Positions 1 to 5,404 of a stretch of DNA of 6,186 nucleotides are shown one piece after another. The first letter of the stretch is position 1. Each line of letters begins with the position of its first letter. The position numbers and the translations under genes were made by a program. Source of the DNA: an uncultured Legionella sp. (GTDB taxonomy: Bacteria; Pseudomonadota; Gammaproteobacteria; Legionellales; Legionellaceae); NCBI GenBank assembly GCA_903885895.1, contig CAISKC010000334.1:1-6186 (forward strand), written 5' to 3'. The notes beneath the pieces are model-generated. The model had not been told where the DNA came from and searched no databases. It was given only the letters and a program-made list of their open reading frames with translations.

Positions 1-87
1 ACTTCCTCAGCCCGAACGGGTCATAGTATCTATGAAATTATATTATCCATTTTCGTGGGGATACATCAGCTCCTGAGTGTGGCATGA
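1..87 (+). CDS. possible C-terminal tail of a gene entering from the left edge
   Basis: Frame 1 is open from the first base to a TGA at 85-87. It would give about 28 residues ending in a hydrophobic stretch (IILSIFVGIHQLLSVA). A membrane-protein C terminus is conceivable. I do not recognise the sequence, and an open stretch this short can occur by chance. The only other plus-strand frame open from the edge closes at 76. Both minus-strand readings are interrupted by stops. The sequence to the left of the window would decide this. Confidence 0.25.
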   Translation, partial: TSSARTGHSIYEIILSIFVGIHQLLSVA

Positions 88-147
88 TTTAAATAATAGA
101 AAAAACAGTTAAGCATGATAAATAACGCTAACAATGGAGATTGTCTA

Positions 148-297
148 ATGATGTCAGTATGGGAAAAAATTAAAAAATTCTATAAAGCTTCTTCAGAACA
201 TAGAATGGAAACTTATAATCTTCTAGCGCTTCTAGTCGTTCCTGTGATTGGTATGACGATTTTATATATTTTAGTTCGTATTTTTTGGATAAAATAA
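148..297 (+). CDS. small single-pass membrane protein of unknown function (49 aa)
   Basis: Translation from the ATG at 148 gives 49 residues. A short basic amphipathic N terminus (VWEKIKKFYK, residues 4-13) is followed by one hydrophobic segment at about residues 23-43 and a short tail ending in Lys. The 148 start is preferred because GGAGA at 136-140 lies 7 bases upstream. The frame extends back to an ATG at 115, but that start has no ribosome binding site. The layout (tiny, charged N terminus, one membrane helix containing a proline) recalls small accessory subunits such as the TorE/NapE class, but I cannot match the sequence to any family. It converges on the tRNA-Ser gene and looks like a single gene. 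Its moderate confidence rests on the ribosome binding site and the clean membrane-protein composition. Confidence 0.5.
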   Translation: MMSVWEKIKKFYKASSEHRMETYNLLALLVVPVIGMTILYILVRIFWIK

Positions 298-365
298 TAA
301 ATAAATGTGAGCATGAGTTTGATGGTCCAGCCTACGTGAGCTACGAATGAGCATAAACGTGGGTT

Positions 366-453
366 TGGCGGAGAGACAGGGATTCGAACCCTGGGAGGTT
401 TAACCCTCAACGGTTTTCAAGACCGCCGCAATCGACCACTCTGCCATCTCTCC
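366..453 (-). tRNA. tRNA-Ser (anticodon UGA)
   Basis: The minus strand from 453 to 366 folds into an 88-nt class II tRNA. The 7-bp acceptor stem is GGAGAGA/TCTCTCC, followed by discriminator G and an encoded CCA (366-368). The anticodon stem GCGGT/ACCGT encloses the loop CTTGAAA, giving anticodon TGA, which reads UCA and by wobble other UCN serine codons. A long variable arm (GAGG/CCTC stem) is diagnostic for Ser/Leu/Tyr tRNAs. The T arm CAGGG-TTCGAAT-CCCTG is perfect. The gene stands alone, is divergent from acs, and has its own promoter. I see no attachment-site duplication of its 3' end within the window. Confidence 0.98.
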
Positions 454-460
454 GTTGCGG

Positions 461-489
461 ATCTTATAACAGAGCCCTGATGGTTGCAA
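461..489 (-). promoter_or_regulatory. sigma-70-type promoter of tRNA-Ser
   Basis: Reading the minus strand, a -35 element TTGCAA (489-484) is followed after 17 bases by a -10 element TAAGAT (466-461). The predicted start is around 453-457, directly at the tRNA 5' end. A short leader of this kind is common for monocistronic tRNA genes. Assignment is by consensus match only. Confidence 0.55.
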
Positions 490-498
490 ACACTTTTT

Positions 499-527
499 TT
501 GACATTTTTATGGGGTAGTGACAAGAT
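499..527 (+). promoter_or_regulatory. candidate acs promoter
   Basis: A perfect -35 hexamer TTGACA (499-504) is followed after 17 bases by CAAGAT (522-527), a weak -10 matching three of six consensus bases. Transcription would start near 534, leaving a leader of only about 20 bases. The imperfect -10 suggests help from an activator, which would fit the activator-dependent acs promoters known in enterobacteria. The -10 overlaps a repeated AGTGAC motif (517-522 and 529-534). Confidence 0.35.
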
Positions 528-555
528 AAGTGACGTTTATGGCTTGTGATAGCGT

Positions 556-2505
556 ATGTCTGAATCCACGATCCCAACGATTATTCATTATCAATCAGAT
601 AAACAAGTCGCCATTGATGCGGCGACTTACTCGCGTTTGTATGCCAATTCACTTCAGAACTCCCAAGCATTTTGGGATGAGCAAGCCAGGCGTGTGCTAA
701 CGTGGTCGCAATCTTGGGATGAGGTGTGTGTCGGGGATTTTAGTAGTCCAGCGATCCAGTGGTTTATCAATGGCAAATTGAATGCTTGTTATAATTGTCT
801 CGACCGGCATTTGTCAACGCGATCTGATCAAACTGCGTTGATTTGGGAGGGCTCTGAACTCCACGAATCTCAATTATATACGTATCAAGCACTTCATCAA
901 GAAGTCTGTCGCTTTGCCAATGTTCTGCGCGCCAAAGGGATCCAGAAAGGGGATAGGGTTGGTATTTATTTGCCGATGATACCGCAATTGGTCATTGCGA
1001 TGTTGGCTTGTGCTCGAATTGGGGCTGTACATTCTGTCGTATTCTCTGGGTTTTCTGCTGACGCTTTAATTTTGCGTTTGCAAGATACCCAGGCCAAACT
1101 GTTGATTACGTCGGATGAAGGTGTGCGTGGCGACAAACATATTCCTATTAAGCAAAATGTGGATATAGCATTGACGGCCTGTCCTCTGGTGCAAACTGTG
1201 ATAGTCGTGCGCCGCACGGGGCGTAGAGTGCCTTGGCTTGTTGAGCGAGATGTTTGGTATCATGAGGCCATGCAACACGTTGATAGTCATTGTCCTATTG
1301 TCGAGATGGATGCTTCCGATCCTTTGTTTATTTTGTATACTTCTGGTTCGACAGGGAAACCCAAAGGGATTGTACATAGTACGGGTGGTTACATGGTCTA
1401 TGCGGCCTTGACGTATGAGATCGTATTTGATCACCGCGAAGGCGATATTTTATTCTGTACGGCTGATCCTGGGTGGATCACGGGGCATACTTATTTAGTG
1501 TATGGTCCTTTGGCCAACGGCACGACGACCCTCTTATATGAAGGGATTCCTCATTATCCTACTTATGCACGCTATTGGCAGATCATTGATAAATATCAGG
1601 TCACAACTTTTTATACGTCACCGACTGCTTTGCGGGCTCTGCGTGCGGAGGGTGATCAATGGGTATGCTCAGCTCAGCGCACAAGCTTGCGTTTGTTGGG
1701 TTCAGTCGGCGAACCTATTGGTCCACAAGTGTGGCTTTGGTACTATCAGGTAGTGGGAGAGGGACGTTGTCCTATTTTGAATACTTGGTGGCAAACGGAG
1801 TCCGGCGGGATTTTAATTTCAGCGGTACCTAGTGACACTAAATTTGTGCCGGGGTCTGCAGGATCGTATTTTCTAGGTATTTTGCCTGAGATAGTCGATG
1901 AAAAGGGACAATTGATAGAAGATGAACGTCCTGGACGTTTGGTGATAAGACACCCTTGGCCAGGTTTGATGCAGACTATTTTTGGTGATCACCAGCGTTT
2001 GATAGATAGTTATCTAAAGCCTGTGCCGGGTTGCTATACGACAGGTGATGAAGCTTATCGTGATGCACAGGGCAATTTGATCATCATTGGTCGCAATGAT
2101 GATGTGATCAAAGTATCCGGTCATCGTTTGGGTTCAGAAGAGTTGGAAAGCGCGTTGATGTCTTATCCTGGTGTGGCGGAAGCTGCGGTGGTAGGTGTGC
2201 CTCATGCGGTGAAAGGGGAATGCATTGTGGCGTTTGTGACATGCATGCCGACCGTGAGACCTGATGAAGCGTTACAATATGCCTTGCAACAGCATGTCCG
2301 GAATAAAATTGGCCCCATTGCTACAGTTGAAAAAATTTATTGGGCACCAGGATTACCTAAAACACGATCCGGAAAAATCATGCGTCGTATTCTACGTAAA
2401 ATTGCTCAGCATGAATTTGATGATCTCGGAGATACCTCTACCTTGGTTGATCCGGATGTGGTGAAGCAATTGATTGCCGGGCAGAATATGGTTTCTTTAC
2501 TATGA
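556..2505 (+). CDS. acs: acetyl-CoA synthetase (AMP-forming acetate--CoA ligase)
   Basis: This 649-residue enzyme is nearly the length of enterobacterial Acs (652) and collinear with it throughout. It converts acetate, ATP and CoA to acetyl-CoA, AMP and PPi in the cytoplasm through an acetyl-adenylate. Visible landmarks are the P-loop-like YTSGSTGKPKG (261-271), GWITGH (306-311), GSVGEPI (382-388), TWWQTESGG (410-418), TGD (496-498), the hinge region GRNDDVIKVSGHR (512-524), and PKTRSGK (601-607). Lys607 is the conserved adenylation lysine, which in other bacteria is reversibly acetylated (Pat/CobB). The acetate-pocket residues correspond to Salmonella V310I, T311, V386 and W414; retained Trp412 supports acetate over longer acids. 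Pro305 replaces the usual Val before GW. The ATG at 556 has no clear Shine-Dalgarno sequence, but the N terminus aligns with the family. The gene is monocistronic, divergent from tRNA-Ser and convergent with bamD. Confidence 0.96.
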   Translation: MSESTIPTIIHYQSDKQVAIDAATYSRLYANSLQNSQAFWDEQARRVLTWSQSWDEVCVGDFSSPAIQWFINGKLNACYNCLDRHLSTRSDQTALIWEGSELHESQLYTYQALHQEVCRFANVLRAKGIQKGDRVGIYLPMIPQLVIAMLACARIGAVHSVVFSGFSADALILRLQDTQAKLLITSDEGVRGDKHIPIKQNVDIALTACPLVQTVIVVRRTGRRVPWLVERDVWYHEAMQHVDSHCPIVEMDASDPLFILYTSGSTGKPKGIVHSTGGYMVYAALTYEIVFDHREGDILFCTADPGWITGHTYLVYGPLANGTTTLLYEGIPHYPTYARYWQIIDKYQVTTFYTSPTALRALRAEGDQWVCSAQRTSLRLLGSVGEPIGPQVWLWYYQVVGEGRCPILNTWWQTESGGILISAVPSDTKFVPGSAGSYFLGILPEIVDEKGQLIEDERPGRLVIRHPWPGLMQTIFGDHQRLIDSYLKPVPGCYTTGDEAYRDAQGNLIIIGRNDDVIKVSGHRLGSEELESALMSYPGVAEAAVVGVPHAVKGECIVAFVTCMPTVRPDEALQYALQQHVRNKIGPIATVEKIYWAPGLPKTRSGKIMRRILRKIAQHEFDDLGDTSTLVDPDVVKQLIAGQNMVSLL

Positions 2506-2535
2506 AATCTTGGCTTTTCAAAAGTACCTACCACT

Positions 2536-2567
2536 GCAGGGAGATCCCTCGCTGCACTCGGGATGAC
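2536..2567. repeat. dispersed-repeat-like palindromic sequence
   Basis: The stretch contains ATCCC and GGGAT arms (2544-2548 and 2560-2564) around a CTCGCTGCACTC core, preceded by GCAGGGAG and followed by GACG. From memory, closely similar short sequences with a GGGATCTC / CGGGATGACG core recur in intergenic DNA of many host-associated proteobacteria. Only one copy is visible here, so its repeat status is recalled and inferred, not shown. It lies between the convergent 3' ends of acs and bamD, the usual place for such elements. Confidence 0.5.
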
Positions 2568-2600
2568 GTGGAGTGGGGAGGGTAAATTACGTACTTCTTC

Positions 2601-2656
2601 TCTCCCCCGCGCTTACCAATTTATTTTTACAAAGGTTTCTTCGCGGGCGAGGGAGG
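2601..2656. repeat. imperfect inverted repeat between acs and bamD
   Basis: CTCCC+CCGCG (2602-2611) pairs with CGCGG (2642-2646) and GGGAG (2651-2655), leaving a four-base GCGA bulge on the right arm; ACC/GGT (2615-2617 with 2634-2636) can extend the stem inward. The loop is AT-rich (AATTTATTTTTAC). This is a strong hairpin on either strand. Neither side is followed by a T-run, so it is not a canonical intrinsic terminator, though it could shield the 3' ends of both converging transcripts. Together with the adjacent element at 2536 it occupies most of the 189-base gap, and I see no gene there. Confidence 0.5.
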
Positions 2657-2694
2657 TTTCGGACTTCGTACAAAAGATGTTGTTAGAGATTAGG

Positions 2695-3489
2695 TTACAA
2701 CTCTTGTGTATGATTGGTAATTTTTCTAGGTTTGCTGTGATAAGTTGCCTGGTACACTGTTAAGGCATCGTTGGCAGCGTCGTTTAGTTTGAGCGCTAAA
2801 TCTGAGTAATATACGACCGCCAAAGCCTCTTTGGCATGTGGCGCTTGCGGATAAGTTTTGAGATAGTAACTAGCGCGTTCCTCTGAAGCCACATACATTC
2901 TGCGATCAAAATAATAGTATGCTGCGTTTAATTCCCGCTGGGCGAATGTATTGCGTAAATAAATCATACGCTGCAAAGCATTGGGTTTGTAAGGGCTATT
3001 GGGAAATCTTTGGACCAGTGTTGCAAAATCGGAGTAAGCTTGCGCTTGAGTACCAGGGTCGCGTTTGGCAATGTCCATAGGTAGGATGTTGGCTAATGCG
3101 CCGCGTGGCTGATTAAAATTGGCTAAACCTTTCATGTAATAGGCATAATCCACGCTGGTAGATCTAGGGTAAAGGTGGATAAAACGCTCCGCGCTTGCAG
3201 CAGAAGAGCGGTAGTCTTCTTTTTTGTAATACGCATAAATCAAATCAATATTTGCCTGTTCAGCATGATCATTGAATGGGTAGAGATTATCCAAAGCTTC
3301 AAAGCGTTTGATGGCGTCAGAATATTGATGTTTGTTTAATTTTTGCTTGCCCTCTGTATAGATTTGTTGCGCTGACATGCCTTGAAAAGGAGTCTCTTCC
3401 TCGTCTTCATGGTCTCCCCATAAGTGTTTACAAGCACTCAGTGAGCATAGAGAGAATAGGATGATGAGTAACATTGAGAGTCTTTTCAT
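2695..3489 (-). CDS. bamD: outer membrane protein assembly factor BamD (lipoprotein)
   Basis: The 264-residue precursor is somewhat longer than E. coli BamD (245). It starts MKRLSMLL and carries a lipoprotein signal peptide ending in the lipobox LSAC, with Cys20 as the lipidated residue. An acidic linker (HEDEEE, 27-32) leads into TPR-like helical repeats: first at about 38-71 with EALDNLYPF (64-72), second at about 75-108 with DLIYAYYK (82-89), and further helical pairs to about 250. These motifs match E. coli BamD closely. BamD is an essential periplasm-facing lipoprotein that, with BamA, folds beta-barrel proteins into the outer membrane. The frame stays open upstream to 3558, but the signal peptide fixes the start at 3489, with a weak GGA 9 bases upstream. 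It follows rdgC after 13 bases, so co-transcription is likely. Confidence 0.97.
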   Translation of the reverse strand: MKRLSMLLIILFSLCSLSACKHLWGDHEDEEETPFQGMSAQQIYTEGKQKLNKHQYSDAIKRFEALDNLYPFNDHAEQANIDLIYAYYKKEDYRSSAASAERFIHLYPRSTSVDYAYYMKGLANFNQPRGALANILPMDIAKRDPGTQAQAYSDFATLVQRFPNSPYKPNALQRMIYLRNTFAQRELNAAYYYFDRRMYVASEERASYYLKTYPQAPHAKEALAVVYYSDLALKLNDAANDALTVYQATYHSKPRKITNHTQEL

Positions 3490-3502
3490 TTTAGCTAGTC
3501 CA

Positions 3503-4420
3503 TTAAGATTGGATGGTATCAGGAGTTTTTTTCTGTGGAACTTTGTCCGCAATGTCAACCGTCACACTATTGCATAGACTACGTAATTCACCGGCAAGCA
3601 GCGTAATTCTTGCATCGCGCTGGAGGGCTTCTCCATCCATATCCGCAATTTCTTGTAGGTCCTCTTGTAAATAATCTAAACATTTGAGACGTTTGAAAGT
3701 CAAGTTTTGCGTCAAAGTGAAGTGAATGCGTTCATGCCAAATGAGAGAAACTTCTGTCGCGGAAAATCCTTGTGCAATCAGAGATTGAATTTCATTTAAC
3801 TCACCACCCTTGCAAGCAAAGCGTTTCTTTTCATTATCCAGTGAGGACAAAACACAATCAGAAGCAAGCGTAAAATTAGGGGGCAAATCATTAGGGTGGT
3901 TGATCCAATCATTGAAACGCAATGCTAGATTGTCGGGACATCCCAATGGTTCAATTTGAAGATCAGGGATTGATTTACGTAATAATGCAAGTAATTGTGC
4001 TGCTTGATTCACGCTGCTGGTATTGATGATCAATCTCTGCTCGACCGTATCAAACAATGCATATAATTTTTTTTGTAAGCAAAACGCTTTGGGTAACAAA
4101 TCAAATTCAATGTCTTCTGCCATTTGCGCACGCTCAGACCGCTTGACTGCAAAGCCACGCTCAGTTTCTAGCACTTTTATTTTTTCATGCAGATGGCGCT
4201 GAATCACCGAGCGCGGAAGGATCCGCTCTTCTTTGCCCAGACATATCATGATACATCCAGCGACTTCATGGATGAGATCTTCTTCAAAAGGAGGCACCCA
4301 ACCAAATGTAAAACGCGCGTGCGCAGGGCACGGTTTTAAATGTTCTTGTTCCATGGCTTGGATTTGAGAAAACATTTGTTTGGATTGATAAGAGTAAACC
4401 AGAGCATTATTAAACCACAT
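3503..4420 (-). CDS. rdgC: recombination-associated protein RdgC
   Basis: This 305-residue protein is almost the same length as E. coli RdgC (303) and matches it along its length. Family landmarks are the MWFNNALVY start, GWVPP (40-44), KEERILP (63-69), LLPKAF (108-113), LLALLRKS (143-150) and a C-terminal LKRLKCLD block. RdgC forms a ring-shaped dimer that binds double-stranded DNA without sequence preference and limits RecA filament formation. It is nucleoid-associated and helps cells tolerate certain replication or recombination defects. The ATG at 4420 is supported by AGG seven bases upstream. A -10-like TATAGT lies on the minus strand at 4517-4512 but has no good -35 partner. rdgC is the first gene of a likely rdgC-bamD transcript. 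I see no LexA box in its upstream region. Confidence 0.97.
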   Translation of the reverse strand: MWFNNALVYSYQSKQMFSQIQAMEQEHLKPCPAHARFTFGWVPPFEEDLIHEVAGCIMICLGKEERILPRSVIQRHLHEKIKVLETERGFAVKRSERAQMAEDIEFDLLPKAFCLQKKLYALFDTVEQRLIINTSSVNQAAQLLALLRKSIPDLQIEPLGCPDNLALRFNDWINHPNDLPPNFTLASDCVLSSLDNEKKRFACKGGELNEIQSLIAQGFSATEVSLIWHERIHFTLTQNLTFKRLKCLDYLQEDLQEIADMDGEALQRDARITLLAGELRSLCNSVTVDIADKVPQKKTPDTIQS

Positions 4421-4493
4421 TTTTCAACCTATACGCTGCATCATTCAAATGTGCATAGCATACTCCGAGATGATAAGAATTAAAAGTCATTCT

Positions 4494-4568
4494 GGTATAC
4501 GCACAGAATAGACTATATTTTTTCGAACCGGCTTTAAATATCGTACCGTACAGAGGGTATACCTACAG
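4494..4568 (+). repeat. iterated GGTATAC..ACAG motif, possible operator
   Basis: GGTATACGCACAG (4494-4506) and GGTATACCTACAG (4556-4568) match at 11 of 13 positions, 62 bases apart. A third, partial copy, TACCGTACAG, is at 4544-4553, and GTACCGTAC there is itself a dyad. GGTATACC at 4556-4563 is a perfect 8-base palindrome. The copies lie between rdgC and the plus-strand promoter at 4574, where a regulator could act on either gene. Binding-site status is inference; no known regulator consensus is recognised. Confidence 0.35.
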
Positions 4569-4573
4569 TGATA

Positions 4574-4602
4574 TTGATCTTAGATTAAACCAAATATAAA
4601 AT
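4574..4602 (+). promoter_or_regulatory. candidate promoter for the hydrolase-dehydrogenase pair
   Basis: TTGATC (4574-4579) and TAAAAT (4597-4602) are separated by exactly 17 bases and match the sigma-70 consensus at four and five of six positions. Transcription would begin near 4609 and leave an untranslated leader of about 230 bases before the ATG at 4838. An alternative, nearer extended -10 (TGCTAAGGT, 4810-4818) has no matching -35. Confidence 0.45.
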
Positions 4603-4622
4603 TATGTTTTTTTGAGAGCGGG

Positions 4623-4670
4623 ATGTATGTCATTACCATTGCAAGCGACGGTAGAGTAAAATTTATTTAG
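4623..4670 (+). CDS. possible 15-residue leader peptide ORF
   Basis: An ATG at 4623 begins 15 codons (MYVITIASDGRVKFI) ending in TAG at 4668-4670. A purine-rich GAGAGCGGG precedes it at a rather short distance. It starts just after the predicted transcription start near 4609 and lies upstream of two hairpins, which is the arrangement of a leader ORF. It has no run of one amino acid of the kind seen in classical attenuators. ORFs this short are frequent by chance, so this is only a candidate. Confidence 0.15.
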   Translation: MYVITIASDGRVKFI

Positions 4671-4677
4671 GACGAAT

Positions 4678-4706
4678 CAAGCTTCCAAGATAACCCTTGT
4701 AGCTTG
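4678..4706 (+). other. small hairpin in the hydrolase 5' leader
   Basis: CAAGCT (4678-4683) pairs with AGCTTG (4701-4706), and inside it CAAG (4686-4689) pairs with CTTG (4696-4699), with a small interior loop and an ATAACC apical loop. A TTTTT run follows 10 bases later (4717-4721), too far for a standard intrinsic terminator. It may be part of a structured leader with the larger hairpin that follows. Confidence 0.3.
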
Positions 4707-4717
4707 CTATTACGCGT

Positions 4718-4788
4718 TTTTGAATGCATGCTATGACTGGACTTTGGCTATTTTTATAAAAAAAATCAAGGTCCAGTCTGATTCAAAA
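4718..4788. repeat. long inverted repeat upstream of the isochorismatase-like gene
   Basis: GACTGGACTTTG (4735-4746) pairs with CAAGGTCCAGTC (4767-4778) as a 12-bp stem with one G-T pair, and the T5/A-run of the loop can extend it. Outside it, TTTTGAAT (4718-4725) pairs with ATTCAAAA (4781-4788), leaving an asymmetric interior loop of 9 and 2 bases. The loop holds the poly-A and poly-T tracts, and no T-run follows either arm, so it does not read as a terminator. It could be a structured RNA leader, a protein-binding dyad or a remnant of a miniature mobile element; I see no target-site duplication. ATGCAT occurs at 4724, 4788 and 4804. The rest of the 4421-4837 gap shows no gene. Confidence 0.5.
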
Positions 4789-4837
4789 TGCATCCTGATT
4801 TACATGCATTGCTAAGGTACGAAACACGGAGTGTGTG

Positions 4838-5404
4838 ATGTTATTACAAAAGGAAAAATCTTGTTTAATCGTTATTGACGTACAAGAGAAACTGACGCCT
4901 TATGTCTGTCATGTGGAAAGGCTGATAACCAGTTGCCAATGGTTGATGCGCTTGGCTTCTGAGTTAGATGTTCCTTTATTGGTCACGGAGCAATATGTAC
5001 AGGGATTAGGGCCTACGATAGAACCGTTACGCAAATTGATGCCAGGTAAAACGGATGTCGATAAATTATTTTTCTCTAGTTATAGAGATCCCTCATTTCA
5101 AAAACACTGGCAAATTATCAATAAAAAACAAGCTGTTTTAGCGGGCATTGAAACGCATGTGTGTGTCTTACAGACGGCGTTGGATTTGCGTCTTGCAGGC
5201 GTAGATGTCTTTGTCGTGGTTGATGCAGTGAGTAGTCGCAATGAATGTGATCACGATTATGCCTTACAACGGATGCAACAAGCCGGCGTGCAATTGGTGA
5301 CCAGAGAAATGGTTTTTTTCGAGTGGGTAGAGCAAGCAGGGAAGCCGACTTTTAAAACGTTGAGTAAGGTATTTATCACGCGTAGTCATTCGGAGGATAA
5401 ATGA
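4838..5404 (+). CDS. isochorismatase-family cysteine hydrolase
   Basis: This 188-residue protein has the single-domain alpha/beta fold length of the isochorismatase-like hydrolase superfamily. The catalytic triad is visible: Asp14 in VIDVQEK, Lys76 in DKLFFSSY, and Cys109 in GIETHVCVLQTALDL. The C-terminal block with EMVFFEW and FKTLSKVF resembles the YcaC/ISOC1-ISOC2 type rather than true EntB isochorismatase. There is no carrier-protein domain, and no siderophore genes are nearby. The substrate is therefore unknown; family members act on amide or related C-N bonds or on vinyl ethers. ATG at 4838 is chosen because GGAG (4828-4831) sits six bases upstream; a GTG at 4835 is too close to it. 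The ribosome binding site lies in a tiny ACAC-GGA-GTGT hairpin. The stop overlaps the next start, so translational coupling is likely. Confidence 0.9.
   Translation: MLLQKEKSCLIVIDVQEKLTPYVCHVERLITSCQWLMRLASELDVPLLVTEQYVQGLGPTIEPLRKLMPGKTDVDKLFFSSYRDPSFQKHWQIINKKQAVLAGIETHVCVLQTALDLRLAGVDVFVVVDAVSSRNECDHDYALQRMQQAGVQLVTREMVFFEWVEQAGKPTFKTLSKVFITRSHSEDK

Noticed and set aside
1066..1434. A 122-codon open frame on the minus strand inside acs (with others at 966-1217 and, plus strand, 1502-1753)
   Set aside because: They are shadows of the well-supported acs reading frame: low-complexity translation, no family resemblance and no ribosome binding site.
2506..2694. Plus-strand 66-codon open frame at 2563-2763 as a gene
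   Set aside because: It lies over the palindromic repeats and the end of bamD, lacks a ribosome binding site and has no protein-like composition.
3490..3558. An upstream-extended bamD start at 3558
   Set aside because: It would overlap the end of rdgC and put 23 residues before the lipoprotein signal peptide; the ATG at 3489 gives a normal signal sequence and lipobox.
4492..4506. LexA/SOS box (CTG...CAG) upstream of rdgC
   Set aside because: The CTG and CAG triplets are separated by nine bases, not ten, and the outer CTGT/ACAG consensus is incomplete on the left.
4520..4530. TTCGAACC as a tRNA T-loop remnant
   Set aside because: The flanking bases cannot form a T stem and no anticodon or acceptor arm can be built around it.
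4718..4788. Intrinsic terminator call for the large inverted repeat
   Set aside because: The T-rich tract lies in the loop, not after the stem, on both strands.
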